Below, one piece after another: positions 36,301 through 45,678 of a stretch of DNA of 64,000 nucleotides. The notes under the pieces were generated by a model that was not told the origin of the DNA, did not search any database, and saw only the letters and a program-made list of their open reading frames with translations. Source of the stretch: Methylobacterium bullatum (GTDB lineage Bacteria; Pseudomonadota; Alphaproteobacteria; Rhizobiales; Beijerinckiaceae); contig NZ_NKUG01000024.1 in NCBI RefSeq assembly GCF_014845095.1, forward strand, positions 1-64,000, given 5' to 3'. A program made the position numbers and the translations under genes. How positions within the stretch are numbered: the first letter of the stretch is position 1; the number at the start of each line of letters is the position of its first letter.

Positions 36301-36664
36301 GACGATGATTCGCCAGCCCTCTGCCTCCCTCTGGACAGGGAAATGCTCCACCGCAGCCTCCGACGGCTGCGACGGGGCTTCACGAGGGATCGGCGGACCA
36401 GCCCGAAGACAGCCTGGAAGGCCCCGGCGGTCGACCCGGAGCGACTCAACAAGGAGGGATGCCTCCTCCTGACGCGCCCCTCCGTCTTTCCCCACATGCC
36501 GACCCGGCAACCTTCCGTGCCAATGCGGCCGACTTGTTCGAGGCCATCGCCAAGGGGAAGTCAGCCTCGACATCGGAGGCCGCTTCAAGCTGGCCAACGT
36601 CGTGGAGGCCCACGTCGCGGCGGAGGAGCGTCAATTTGGCGGCGCCTTGCTGATCTCTCCATAG
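36300..36664 (+). pseudogene. Quinone oxidoreductase (zeta-crystallin type) C-terminal remnant, two frameshifts
   Basis: Three successive frames give the C-terminus of a QorA-like NADPH:quinone reductase: DPERLNKEGCLLLTRPSVFP, then TFRANAADLFEAIAKGK, then VSLDIGGRF...KLANVVEAHVAAEE and a stop at 36664. Shifts fall near 36500 and 36570. The N-terminal Rossmann part is missing. It is a dead gene. Confidence 0.7.
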
Positions 36665-36746
36665 GCGGTGACCCAGTCAGTCATCTGTATCCATAATTAT
36701 GCTGGCCTGAAGTTTGCTGGGGTCGCCCTGCACACACGGAGGGTTC

Positions 36747-37532
36747 ATGACGGCTCCTGGGGTTCAACTCCGCCTGGACGGTATCCGCAAATCCTTTCCC
36801 GGCAAGGGCGGGCCAGTGCCGGTGCTTGATGGGCTCAGCTTCGATATTTACGAGCGCGACTTCGTCAGCATCATCGGCCCGAGCGGCTGTGGCAAGACGA
36901 CAGTGTTCAACGTCATCGCCGGACTTCTCGAGCCCGATAGCGGCACAATGACGTTTCGCGGCGAGGTGGTGCCGGGGCTGCAGGGCCGGGTCGGCTACAT
37001 GATGCAGAAAGACCTCCTGTTTCCCTGGCGGACGGTCTTGCAGAACGTGATGCTCGGCCTGGAGATGAAGGGCGTCGACCGCGCCCAGGCCCTCGATACG
37101 GCCCGCGAGTACCTCTCGACCTTCGGCCTGTCGGGGTTCGAGAATGCCTACCCCAAGATGTTGTCCGGAGGCATGCGGCAGCGGACCGCCCTGATCCGGA
37201 CCCTGATCATGGATCCCGACATCCTGCTCTTGGATGAGCCCTTCTCCGCTCTCGACTACCAGACGCGGCTCTACCTCGAAGGCGTTCTCCTCGACGCCGT
37301 GGAGACCTTCCACAAGACCGTCGTCCTGGTGACGCACGACATCGACGAGGCCGTCGCTCTGTCGAAGCGCGTCGTCGTCCTTGGCAATCGCCCTACCAAG
37401 GTGAAGTCCGTTCACGAGATCGGGCTCGATGCCCGTTCGCCGATCGGCGCGCGCAGCGATCCGCGCTTCTCCGACTATTTCCAAACCCTGTGTGGCGAAC
37501 TCGAGATCCAGACCCGACAAAGGGCAGCCTGA
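36747..37532 (+). CDS. ABC transporter ATP-binding protein (SsuB/TauB type)
   Basis: 261 residues. Walker A GPSGCGKTT, Q-loop YMMQKDLLFPW, signature LSGGMRQR, Walker B ILLLDEPFSALD and the H-loop THDIDEA are all intact. ATG at 36747 with GGAGG four bases before it. Its TGA overlaps the next gene's ATG (TGATG), indicating coupling. First gene of a five-gene unit with a permease, a binding protein and two amidases, so an amide-containing substrate is likely. Confidence 0.93.
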   Translation: MTAPGVQLRLDGIRKSFPGKGGPVPVLDGLSFDIYERDFVSIIGPSGCGKTTVFNVIAGLLEPDSGTMTFRGEVVPGLQGRVGYMMQKDLLFPWRTVLQNVMLGLEMKGVDRAQALDTAREYLSTFGLSGFENAYPKMLSGGMRQRTALIRTLIMDPDILLLDEPFSALDYQTRLYLEGVLLDAVETFHKTVVLVTHDIDEAVALSKRVVVLGNRPTKVKSVHEIGLDARSPIGARSDPRFSDYFQTLCGELEIQTRQRAA

Positions 37533-38452
37533 TGGCGACGCAGACATTAAAAACGTCGGAAGTCTTGCAGACCTCCCAAAATCCGAAGTCTTCCTCCGCA
37601 GCCTCAGTCCGACCCGCCAAGAAACCTGTTGCCCGGCGCCGCGCCAAGCCGGGCGCCTTTGCCCGGGCAGCCGATACGACACTCGGCCGAGGCGTCATCC
37701 AACTGCTGGCGGTCGCCGTGTTCTTTCTTGCGTGGGAGATCGCGGTCCGAGCCGGCTGGCTCACGGAATTCCTGGTGGGCGCGCCATCAGGCATCTGGCG
37801 GGTCTTTCTCGCCTCCATGCTGGACGGATCGCTGCCGGTCGACACCTGGTACACCGTGATCGAAGCGATCATCGGGTTCCTCATCGGAACGCTTCTGGGG
37901 TCGCTGGCCGGCCTCGGCCTGTGGTACTCGGCCTTCGTGGCGCGGCTCGTCGAGCCCTTTATCGTGGCGATCAACTCGGTGCCGAAGATCGCGTTGGCCC
38001 CGATCGTCATCCTGTGGTTCGGCACCGGCTTCGTCTCGAAGGTGGCGCTCGCGGTTTCTCTGACCGCTCTCGTCGCCCTCATCGCCGCCTATCAGGCCGC
38101 GCGGGACGCCGACCCCGACCTGCAGGCCCTGCTCGCCTCGATGGGCGCCTCGAAGAACCGCATTTTCAAGAGCGTGATCGTGCCCTCGACCCTGCCGGCC
38201 ATCATCGGGATGTTCCGCATCAACATCGGCTTTGCTCTCGTAGGGGCGGTGGTCGGCGAGTTCATCTCGTCACAGCGCGGCCTCGGGCACCTGATCTATT
38301 CGGCATCGAGCCTCTACGACCTCAATACTGTCTGGGTCGGATTGTTCGTGCTGATGTTCGTGGGCTTCCTCCTCTACCACGTCATCGATTTCGCCGAGCG
38401 TCGCATCCTGCCTTGGCGGCAGATCAACACCGCCGGCCAGGTTCAGGTTTGA
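37532..38452 (+). CDS. ABC transporter permease (SsuC/TauC type)
   Basis: 306 residues. A charged, Lys/Arg-rich cytoplasmic N-terminus of about 55 residues precedes six membrane helices. The EAA-type loop reads ASMGASKNRIFKSVIVPSTLP. Belongs to the nitrate/sulfonate/taurine permease group. Overlaps the ATPase gene by its start codon. Confidence 0.93.
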   Translation: MATQTLKTSEVLQTSQNPKSSSAASVRPAKKPVARRRAKPGAFARAADTTLGRGVIQLLAVAVFFLAWEIAVRAGWLTEFLVGAPSGIWRVFLASMLDGSLPVDTWYTVIEAIIGFLIGTLLGSLAGLGLWYSAFVARLVEPFIVAINSVPKIALAPIVILWFGTGFVSKVALAVSLTALVALIAAYQAARDADPDLQALLASMGASKNRIFKSVIVPSTLPAIIGMFRINIGFALVGAVVGEFISSQRGLGHLIYSASSLYDLNTVWVGLFVLMFVGFLLYHVIDFAERRILPWRQINTAGQVQV

Positions 38453-38565
38453 TCTTCCCCCCGTCGATAGGGGCGCCGGCATCAGGTGTAACTGTCGGCG
38501 CACCCTGGGGCTAAGGCTCTCCAAACTCACCCATACCTAGACATTCCCGAAGAGGGCTCCCACGG

Positions 38566-39543
38566 ATGATCCGTTCCAAGCATCTGCGTTTCTCGGCCTC
38601 CCTGGCAGCGACCCTGGGGTTTGCCAGTCTCGTGTCATTGCCTGCCCGTGCGGCGGACAAGGTCACGATCTCGCAAGCCTTCCAGTCGATGCTCTACCTG
38701 CCCTTCTACGTCGCCATGGATGGCGGCTTCTTCGCGGGCGAAGGCGTCGAAGTAACGAAGGAGACGGCGGGGGCGCCTGCCGTGGCGCTCTCGGCCGTGA
38801 TCTCAAAGAGCGCGCAGTACTCGATCCACGGCCCCGAATGGACCGCCATCGCCGCCTCGAAGGGCGCGCCGGTCAACGTGGTGGCGAACGTGGTCAACGG
38901 AGCCGCAGTCTGGATCGCGACCGCTCCCGACGTGACCTTCAACGATGTGAAGGACCTGAAGGGTCAGAAGATCGTCACCGGGCTGATGCCGACCACCAGC
39001 ACATCGCTGTTCCTGAAGCTCCTGAAGGAGAACGGACTGAAACCCGAGGACGTCGAGATGACCCAGGTCCAGCTCGGCTCCGAGCCGGGGCCGCTCCTCG
39101 CCGGCCAAGCCAAGATCGCGGTCATGTACGAGCCCGGCCTCGACCAGGTGGTGGCCAAGGGCATGAAGGTCGTGCTGGGCTTTCCAGAGCGCTACGGTCC
39201 CTACGCCTTCTCCTCCGTGAGCGCCCGCAAGGACGTCGATCCGGCCATCACCCAGAAAGTCGTCACCGGGATGCAGAAGGCGATCCGCTTCATGCATGCC
39301 GAGCCCGAGAAGACCATCGCCATCGCCAAGAAGCAGTTCCCCAACCTCGACCCCGCCGTCGTCGAAGCCGCGGTCAAACGCATGATGCGGGAGAAGGTCT
39401 ATCCCGACAGCGTCGACATCTCCGCCGAGGCCCTGAAAACCGGCATGGAGACCCAGGTGGCACTGGGCAACCTCTCGGCCCTGCCCGACTACGCCACCTT
39501 CGTGCGCCGCGACTTCATCGAGAAGAGCCTCGCGGCGAACTGA
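38566..39543 (+). CDS. ABC transporter substrate-binding protein (NMT1/SsuA-like)
   Basis: 325 residues with a signal peptide ending PARAA near residue 29, then the two-lobed NMT1/THI5-like binding fold (FQSMLYLPFYVAMDGGFFAGEG; DLKGQKIVTGLMPTTSTS). Homologues bind sulfonates, taurine, nitrate or pyrimidine precursors. The partner amidases suggest an amide or N-acyl compound. 113 bases separate it from the permease. Confidence 0.9.
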   Translation: MIRSKHLRFSASLAATLGFASLVSLPARAADKVTISQAFQSMLYLPFYVAMDGGFFAGEGVEVTKETAGAPAVALSAVISKSAQYSIHGPEWTAIAASKGAPVNVVANVVNGAAVWIATAPDVTFNDVKDLKGQKIVTGLMPTTSTSLFLKLLKENGLKPEDVEMTQVQLGSEPGPLLAGQAKIAVMYEPGLDQVVAKGMKVVLGFPERYGPYAFSSVSARKDVDPAITQKVVTGMQKAIRFMHAEPEKTIAIAKKQFPNLDPAVVEAAVKRMMREKVYPDSVDISAEALKTGMETQVALGNLSALPDYATFVRRDFIEKSLAAN

Positions 39544-39612
39544 GGCCGGAAACGTCCGAACGCTACGCCGCATCGGCGCGGCGTTCGGTTCCGCAAGACA
39601 ACGGACTCGTTG

Positions 39613-40917
39613 ATGCTCAACCACCTCGGTCTCGTCGACGCCCTGCGGGCGTTTCGCGATGGACACGTGTCCCCCGGCGATTACCTCGTGGCCTGCCATG
39701 ATGCAGCCCGGGCGCGCTCGGATCTTTCCGCCTTCACCGTCCTCGCGGCGGATCCCGCGCCGGGAGACGGTGCCTGGGAGGGCATCCCCGTCGGGGTGAA
39801 GGACATCATCGCCACCGCCGACATGCCAACCACGAACGGCTCGCCCGTCTATGCCGACCACGTGCCCGCCGCGGATGCCTGGATCGTCGCTCGCCTGAAG
39901 TCCCTCGGGGCCTCCGTACTGGGCAAGACGGTCTCGACAGAATTCGCTTGGCGTCACCCGGGGCCGACGCACAATCCATGGAGGCGCGGGCACACGCCGG
40001 GCGGCTCGTCGAGCGGCTCGGCCGCTGCCGTAGCGGCCGGGATCGTTCCCCTGGCGCTCGGTACCCAGACCTTCGGATCGGTGATCCGGCCGGCCGCCTA
40101 TTGCGGGGTCGTCGGCCTCAAGCCGAGCTACGGCGCAATTCCGAGGGTCGGCGTTCACCCGCTGGCCTCCTCCCTCGACCATGTCGGCCTGTTCACCCGC
40201 TCGGTCACGGATGCCGCCTTCGCCCTGGCGCGTCTGATCGGCCGAGACGAGGCGGACCTGCACGGCCGCCCATTGCCGGGCTTTTCCATCGACCTCGACA
40301 CGGGATTGCCCCCCCGCGAGGCGCCGCGCCTGGCGCTGGTTCAGACCACGATCTGGGACAGGGCCGAACCGGAGCAGCGCGCGCTGCTCGACTCCGCGAC
40401 GACAGCTTTCCGAACGGCCGGAGCCCATGTGTCCAACCTCGTGCTCCCCGCCGCGTTCGAAGTCCTGTGGGACTGCGCGCGCACTCTCCTCGCCGTCGAG
40501 GCGAGCGTCTGCTTCGGATCGCTGGTGGAGCGCTTTCCAGACCGGACGAGCCAGCCGCTCAAGGATCTCGTGGCGGAGGGGGCGCGGATCCCGGCCGTGG
40601 CCTACGTGGAAGCGCGTCGGCGGCAGGCCGATCTGCGGGCGGACCTCGATAGGGTGCTGGCAGGCTACGATGCAGTCCTGACCCTGCCCGCCGCCGGTCC
40701 CGCCCCGGAAGGGCTGGCCTCGACCGGTGACCCCGCCTTCTGCGTCCCCTGGACCTGCCTCGGCGTGCCGGCGGTCGCTCTTCCGGCTGGGGAGAGCCGA
40801 GGGCTTCCGCTCGGGATCCAGCTCGTCGGCACATACCGCAACGATCTGGCGTTGCTCCGCACGGCGCGCTGGTGCGAGACGGTTCTCGCACGTCCGATCA
40901 CCTTTCCTGCCTCCTGA
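39613..40917 (+). CDS. Amidase-signature enzyme 1
   Basis: 434 residues of the amidase-signature family. Catalytic Lys in VGVKDII, Gly/Ser-rich HTPGGSSSGSAAAVAAG, and the cis-Ser/nucleophile region QTFGSVIRPAAYCG are all present. ATG at 39613 (a TTG at 39610 precedes it directly). It lies 70 bases after the binding-protein gene and is similar over its length to the next gene. The likely job is hydrolysis of the imported amide in the cytoplasm. Confidence 0.9.
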   Translation: MLNHLGLVDALRAFRDGHVSPGDYLVACHDAARARSDLSAFTVLAADPAPGDGAWEGIPVGVKDIIATADMPTTNGSPVYADHVPAADAWIVARLKSLGASVLGKTVSTEFAWRHPGPTHNPWRRGHTPGGSSSGSAAAVAAGIVPLALGTQTFGSVIRPAAYCGVVGLKPSYGAIPRVGVHPLASSLDHVGLFTRSVTDAAFALARLIGRDEADLHGRPLPGFSIDLDTGLPPREAPRLALVQTTIWDRAEPEQRALLDSATTAFRTAGAHVSNLVLPAAFEVLWDCARTLLAVEASVCFGSLVERFPDRTSQPLKDLVAEGARIPAVAYVEARRRQADLRADLDRVLAGYDAVLTLPAAGPAPEGLASTGDPAFCVPWTCLGVPAVALPAGESRGLPLGIQLVGTYRNDLALLRTARWCETVLARPITFPAS

Positions 40918-40951
40918 AAGCCGCACGCCGCCATCATCGGGACGCTGCCCC

Positions 40952-42208
40952 ATGCTTTCCCTACTGTCGCTGCGCAAGCAGATCGATGCCGGCTCGCTCA
41001 CACCACGTGAGGCCATCGCCCTCTCCACAGCTGCGATCGCCGAGCACGAGCCTGAGATCCAGGCGCTGGTGAGCCGTAATCCCGTTCCGTTCGTGGCGGA
41101 GCAGGGGCCCCTCGCGGGCATTGCGGTGGGAGTGAAGGACATCCTCGACACGGCCGACCTGCCGACGCAGATGGGATCGCCGATCTATGAAGGCTGGCGC
41201 CCGCGCGCCGATGCAGCCGCGGTGGCGCGCCTGAGGCGGCTCGGCGCTGTGCCTTTGGCCAAGACCACCACGACGGCCTTCGCCTTCCTTGACCCGACCC
41301 AAACCCGCAATCCGCGCCATCCCGGCCATACGCCGGGCGGTTCATCGGCGGGTTCGGCCGCCGCCGTGTCGGCGGGGATGCTGCCGCTGGCCCTCGGTAC
41401 GCAGACCGGAGGCTCCGTCATCAGGCCGGCTGCCTATTGCGGCGTGGTGGGGATGAAACCGTCCTTCGGGCTCCTACCCACGGTGGGCATGAAATGCTTT
41501 TCCTGGACGCTCGACACGCTGGGCCTGTTCACGGCGGGCGTCGCGGATGCCGCCCTCGCCCTCGCGCAGATGACAGGGCGTCCCGGCATCGACCTTCCCA
41601 CAACCAATCCGGGTACACCGCGGATTGGTGTCGTCCTGCAAGATTTCTGTGCTGATGCGGAGCCCGAAGCGCTGGATGCCCTCGAACGCGTGCGTGCCGC
41701 CGCCGAGGCCATAGGATCCCGCGTGTGTGACGTGGTCCTGCCGGCGGTGTTCGCCGAAGCCTTCGGGTTTCATGGTACGATCCAGGATTTCGAAGCGGCC
41801 CAAGCGCTCAATTGGGAATACGCCACGCATCGCGCGAACCTCGGCCCACTTCTAAGAGCGCATCTCGATGACGCGCAGAACGTGTCGCCGAATTCATACG
41901 ATGCGTCCTTGAAGGTGGCGGGTCGCGCCCGGCGGCAATTGCCCGATCAGTTCGCCGAGCATGATCTGGACGTGATCCTGACGCTCTCAGCCCCCGGCCC
42001 GGCGCCGGAAGGGTATGCCAGCACGGGCGATTCCCGCTTCAACCGGCTCTGGACGCTGATGGGTGTTCCTTGCGTAACCGTGCCGGTGGGAAGCACCCCG
42101 ACCGGGTTGCCGCTCGGTGTGCAGGTGATCGCCCGCCATGGCGACGATGCCCGAGCCCTCAAGGCCGCACACTGCGTTGAGACGTTGATGCGTGAGCAGA
42201 ATCACTGA
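40952..42208 (+). CDS. Amidase-signature enzyme 2
   Basis: 418 residues, close relative of amidase 1: VGVKDILDTADLPTQMGSP (Lys), HTPGGSSAGSAAAVSAG, QTGGSVIRPAAYCG. A frame is open upstream to 40727 but the homology starts at the ATG at 40952. It ends the five-gene operon, 23 bases before an IS5-family element. Two amidases behind one transporter suggest sequential cleavage of a di-amide or different specificities (inference). Confidence 0.9.
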   Translation: MLSLLSLRKQIDAGSLTPREAIALSTAAIAEHEPEIQALVSRNPVPFVAEQGPLAGIAVGVKDILDTADLPTQMGSPIYEGWRPRADAAAVARLRRLGAVPLAKTTTTAFAFLDPTQTRNPRHPGHTPGGSSAGSAAAVSAGMLPLALGTQTGGSVIRPAAYCGVVGMKPSFGLLPTVGMKCFSWTLDTLGLFTAGVADAALALAQMTGRPGIDLPTTNPGTPRIGVVLQDFCADAEPEALDALERVRAAAEAIGSRVCDVVLPAVFAEAFGFHGTIQDFEAAQALNWEYATHRANLGPLLRAHLDDAQNVSPNSYDASLKVAGRARRQLPDQFAEHDLDVILTLSAPGPAPEGYASTGDSRFNRLWTLMGVPCVTVPVGSTPTGLPLGVQVIARHGDDARALKAAHCVETLMREQNH

Positions 42209-42228
42209 TGCGAGCTATCGCGGCAAGC

Positions 42229-43095
42229 TAGAGGCTGTCGTGGACCTGGGCGGTCTGGAATCCAGATGAGGAGACGTGACCTCTTCGCGCCAAGCCTACC
42301 CGTCCGATGTTTCCGATGATGAATGGGTGCGCGGCGCACCGTACCTGACGCTGCTGCGCGAGGATGCGGGGCAGCGTGAGTCTTCGCTTCGCGAGGCGTT
42401 CAACGGATTGCGCTACGTGGTGAAGACGGGGGCACCCTGGCGATGGATGCCCCACGACCTCCCGCCCTGGGAAGCCGTCTACCAGCAGGCCCAGCGCTGG
42501 CTGACGGCAGGCTGCTTCGAGCAACTCTCCGACGATCTGCGGGCGCTCCTGCGCCTGGCTTCCGGGCGTTCTCCTGAGCCGAGCGCGGCCATCCTCGACA
42601 GCCGAACCTTGCGCTCGACGCCCGAGAGCGGCGAGCGGGCCGGCTACGATGGGGCCAAGCGCAAGAAGGGCTCGAAGGTCCATCTGGCCGTCGACACATT
42701 GGGCCATCTCCTGGCCCTGCACGTCACCCCCGCCGATGCCGACGACCGGGCCCAGGTCGGGCATCTGGCGCAAGCCGTGCAGGCCACCACCGGGGACAGC
42801 GTCGATCTCGGCTATGTCGACCAGGGCTATACAGGGGAAAAGCCGGCCAAGGCCGCCCGAGAACACGGCATCGAACTGGAGGTCGTCAAATTCCCTGAGG
42901 CCAAGCGTGGGTTCGTGCTGCTGCCGCGCCGCTGGGTCGTGGAGCGTTCCTTCGCCTGGGCGACGCGCTTCCGCCGCCTCGTCAAGGATTACGAGCGCTA
43001 TCCTAGCACACTCGCCGAACTCCACATGGTCGCCTTCGTCTGCCTCATGCTCAAACAGGTCGCTCGACTGACAAACGGTTGATGACAGCCTTCAG
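42229..43095 (+). mobile_element. IS5-family insertion sequence, apparently intact
   Basis: About 867 bases with imperfect ends: AGGCTGTCGTGGAC (left, from 42232) and, reversed from the right, AGGCTGTCATCAAC (to 43092). Encodes one transposase. A clear target duplication was not seen. It lies directly after amidase 2 and abuts the 166-bp inverted-repeat element at 43094. Confidence 0.75.
42276..43082 (+). CDS. IS5-family transposase
   Basis: 268 residues, uninterrupted. The N-terminal helical region (SDVSDDEWVRGAPYLTLL), catalytic Asp in AILDSRTLRSTPESG, second Asp in VDQGYTG, and the C-terminal PRRWVVERSFAWATRFRRLVKDYER with the catalytic Glu are all present. GTG start. Full length for the IS427/IS1031-type group. 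Unlike the remnant at 6300-6480, this copy could be active. Confidence 0.9.
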   Translation: MTSSRQAYPSDVSDDEWVRGAPYLTLLREDAGQRESSLREAFNGLRYVVKTGAPWRWMPHDLPPWEAVYQQAQRWLTAGCFEQLSDDLRALLRLASGRSPEPSAAILDSRTLRSTPESGERAGYDGAKRKKGSKVHLAVDTLGHLLALHVTPADADDRAQVGHLAQAVQATTGDSVDLGYVDQGYTGEKPAKAAREHGIELEVVKFPEAKRGFVLLPRRWVVERSFAWATRFRRLVKDYERYPSTLAELHMVAFVCLMLKQVARLTNG

Positions 43096-43259
43096 TACTA
43101 CTTTGGCAAAAAATTATTTTGACCTATATTTACGCCACAGGCAGAAAAATAGCCTGAGCATTCCAATCTCAGGTGCCTCAAACCAGAGGATTTTGACGCG
43201 GCTTGAACCTCCACGAAGTTCCATCATGGCTCTTCAGGCAAGAATGCCAAAGTAGTGCT
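43094..43259. repeat. MITE-like element with 15-bp terminal inverted repeats
   Basis: AGTACTACTTTGGCA at 43094-43108 and, inverted, TGCCAAAGTAGTGCT at 43245-43259 (14 of 15 match). The 136 bases between are AT-rich and non-coding. It looks like a non-autonomous transposable element whose parent IS is not in the window. 43260-43540 contains no recognisable gene and includes the promoter region for the two-component genes. Confidence 0.65.
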
Positions 43260-43540
43260 AGCTCGACGCTTCGGGCATCGCGACGAGCGAGCGACCGGTG
43301 GCGCGCCTCGGCGAAGCGGCCCATGCCAAACGGAAATGAACCTGGGCATTGTGGGGGCTGATCGATATCTGGGGCGTACCGTCGAGTAGCAAAGCCGGCG
43401 TCATTCCGCCTTGCCACACGGCCGGAACGCCTGCGATCATTCGACAAAAGACTTGATTAGAGTGCGCCTCGCTTGGCAAAGCCCCCCTCACCAGCGTGCA
43501 CGCAGCTCCGTAGTGTCGCTGCGCGCAGGAACAATAGGTT

Positions 43541-44977
43541 ATGCGGATCGTCACGAGCGTTGTCCTGCAAGTGATTGCCATCGCGCTCCTCTGTCTAGCC
43601 TGTGCGGTCGTGTGGGTCGTTCTCGACGTAAACCGGACCATCGAAGCCGATGCGACTTCCTCGGCCGATCGGGTCGTGCGCGAGGTGCAAGAGTTTGGCT
43701 GGCGCGAGCTGACGTGGCGCGGAAGCGCGGGGCGCAACGCCAAATACGCGTTTCCGGACTGGCGCAGCTCCGATGTTCTGCGCGTCATCAGTCCGGGTTA
43801 TTGCGTCACGATTACATGGCTCGACGAGACGCCGCGGCGCCTGTGCGGAAACGAAACGGAAGTGAGCCCCGAGCCGCCGGAAATCTTCGTCCGGCTCTAC
43901 ACCATGATCTTCGGTGAAAGCCGACCCGTCGAGCGGCATCTTCTCGTCAACCGGCGCAGCGTCGGGACCGTCTCGGCGGTCGCGGATCATGCCGCCGTTC
44001 TGCGCAAGGCCTGGCGTCAGGTGAGCGTCGAGTTCCTGATCGCGGCCACGATGTCGGGCGGTATCTGCCTCCTCGTCGTACTGGTGGTCGGACACGCCCT
44101 GATGCCCGCGGAGATCATCACCGGCGGATTGCGACGGCTCGAGACCGGCGACCTCACCGTGCGTTTGCCGGCGTTCCGGACACGCGAGTTCCAGCATATC
44201 GCGCGGGCCTTCAATGACCTGACGGGACGCCTGGCCCTCACGACGCAGCAGCGCGCGACGCTGACCAAGCGGCTCTTCATCGTGCAGGAAGAAGAGCGCC
44301 GTTCGCTGGGCCGGGACTTGCACGATGAGTTCGGTCAATGCCTCACCGCGACCTCCGCTCTCGCGGGGGCCATCGCCGCCGGGACCCGCGGCGACCGTCC
44401 GGACATTGCCGAGGATGCCGGGGAGATCGGCGTCCTGACCGAGCGCATGATGCAGACGCTCCGCAACGCGCTCGCTCGCCTGAGGCCTCCCGAACTCACC
44501 GAAATGGGGTTGGTGCGTTGCCTCGATCATCTCGTCGCCACCTGGAACGCGCGCAGTTTCTCCCCCCAGGCCGCCTCCACCGCACCGTCGAGCGGGAGCG
44601 CCCGTCCGGTCTTCCGCCTCGACATCGTGGGTGATCCCGGAATCGTGCCCGAACCCGTGGCCCTGGCGCTCTATCGCATCGCGCAGGAGTGCCTTACCAA
44701 CGCTGTCCGGCACGGGCGGCCGAGCGAGGTCAAGGTGAGGATCGTTTGCGCATCGGAGCCGGCGCGGGCCGTGTCGCTCATCGTCGAGGATGATGGCGGC
44801 GGGGATCCGGCGGACCTGACCGTGGGCGGCGGTCATGGGATCCTTGGCATCCGGGAGCGGGTGGTGGCCCTCGGCGGTGTCCTTTCCATCGGGGCGGCGC
44901 CAATGGGGATCCGGATCGAAGCCACGATTCCCTGCGCGGCCGGCTCTGTCGCATCCCATCTGGATCACCCGGCGTGA
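43541..44977 (+). CDS. Membrane sensor histidine kinase (HisKA_3/NarL-partner type)
   Basis: 478 residues. TM1 at about 5-29, a periplasmic sensor domain at about 30-162 with two Cys (GYCVT, RRLCGN), TM2 at about 163-188, a HAMP domain, then the HisKA_3 H-box GRDLHDEFGQ (His261) and an ATPase domain (RIAQECLTNAVRHG, VEDDGGG, GHGILGIRER). Its TGA overlaps the response regulator's GTG. The pair precedes xoxF on the same strand, so it may sense a methanol-, metal- or redox-related signal in the periplasm (inference). Confidence 0.92.
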   Translation: MRIVTSVVLQVIAIALLCLACAVVWVVLDVNRTIEADATSSADRVVREVQEFGWRELTWRGSAGRNAKYAFPDWRSSDVLRVISPGYCVTITWLDETPRRLCGNETEVSPEPPEIFVRLYTMIFGESRPVERHLLVNRRSVGTVSAVADHAAVLRKAWRQVSVEFLIAATMSGGICLLVVLVVGHALMPAEIITGGLRRLETGDLTVRLPAFRTREFQHIARAFNDLTGRLALTTQQRATLTKRLFIVQEEERRSLGRDLHDEFGQCLTATSALAGAIAAGTRGDRPDIAEDAGEIGVLTERMMQTLRNALARLRPPELTEMGLVRCLDHLVATWNARSFSPQAASTAPSSGSARPVFRLDIVGDPGIVPEPVALALYRIAQECLTNAVRHGRPSEVKVRIVCASEPARAVSLIVEDDGGGDPADLTVGGGHGILGIRERVVALGGVLSIGAAPMGIRIEATIPCAAGSVASHLDHPA

Positions 44978-45678
44978 GCGGCCTCTCGATCATGCTCGTC
45001 GACGATCATCCCGTGGTGCGCGCCGGCTACCGCAAGTTCCTCGAGCGCCAGGGCAGCTACAGCGTGACGGCGGAGGCCGAGAACGCCATGGACGCCTACC
45101 GTCTCTATCGGACCAAGGGCCCCGACGTGGTGGTCATGGACATCAGCCTGCCGGGGGCCAGCGGCTTCGAGGCGATCCGGCTCATTCGCGGGTTCGACCG
45201 GACGGCCCGCATCCTCGTCTTCACCATGCACCAGGGCGCTCCCTTCGCCCTCAAGGCCTTCGAGGCCGGCGCCATGGGCTACGTGACGAAGAGCAGTCCG
45301 CCCATGGAGCTGATCACCGTCATGGAGGCGGTGGCCAAGGGCGAGCAGGCGGTGAGCGTCGATATCGCCCGGGAGATCGCCGCCGAGCGCCTGTCGGGCC
45401 GGACCTCGCCGCTCAAGGATCTCGGGCCGCGCGAAATCGAGGTTCTGGGCCTCGTCGCCTCGGGCCTCACCACGGAGGCCGTCGCGAATGCGCTGTCCCT
45501 CAGCCAGAAGACGATCCAGAACTACAATTCGGGCATCAAGGCGAAGCTCGGTCTCCAGACCGATGCCGAACTCGTCTGGTTCGCCATCGGTGCGGGGCTG
45601 CTGAAGACCCGCCAACCGCTCGAAGCCGAGGCAGCTTCGAGGGAGGCCTCCGAGGCGAACGAGCGCACACGCGGATAG
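44974..45678 (+). CDS. NarL/LuxR-family response regulator
   Basis: 234 residues. Receiver domain with the acid pocket VDDH, phospho-Asp56 in VVVMDISLPG and the Lys in YVTKSS, then a LuxR-type helix-turn-helix at about 145-205 (LGPREIEVLGLVASG, ALSLSQKTIQNYNSGIKAKLG). GTG start overlaps the kinase stop (GTGA). Its likely targets include xoxF, 146 bases downstream. The 25-residue tail after the helix-turn-helix is variable. Confidence 0.92.
   Translation: MSGLSIMLVDDHPVVRAGYRKFLERQGSYSVTAEAENAMDAYRLYRTKGPDVVVMDISLPGASGFEAIRLIRGFDRTARILVFTMHQGAPFALKAFEAGAMGYVTKSSPPMELITVMEAVAKGEQAVSVDIAREIAAERLSGRTSPLKDLGPREIEVLGLVASGLTTEAVANALSLSQKTIQNYNSGIKAKLGLQTDAELVWFAIGAGLLKTRQPLEAEAASREASEANERTRG

Noticed and set aside
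43258-43788. Minus-strand frame covering the start of the sensor kinase gene
   Set aside because: It overlaps the kinase on the other strand and ends within the MITE-like inverted repeat; no family recognised.
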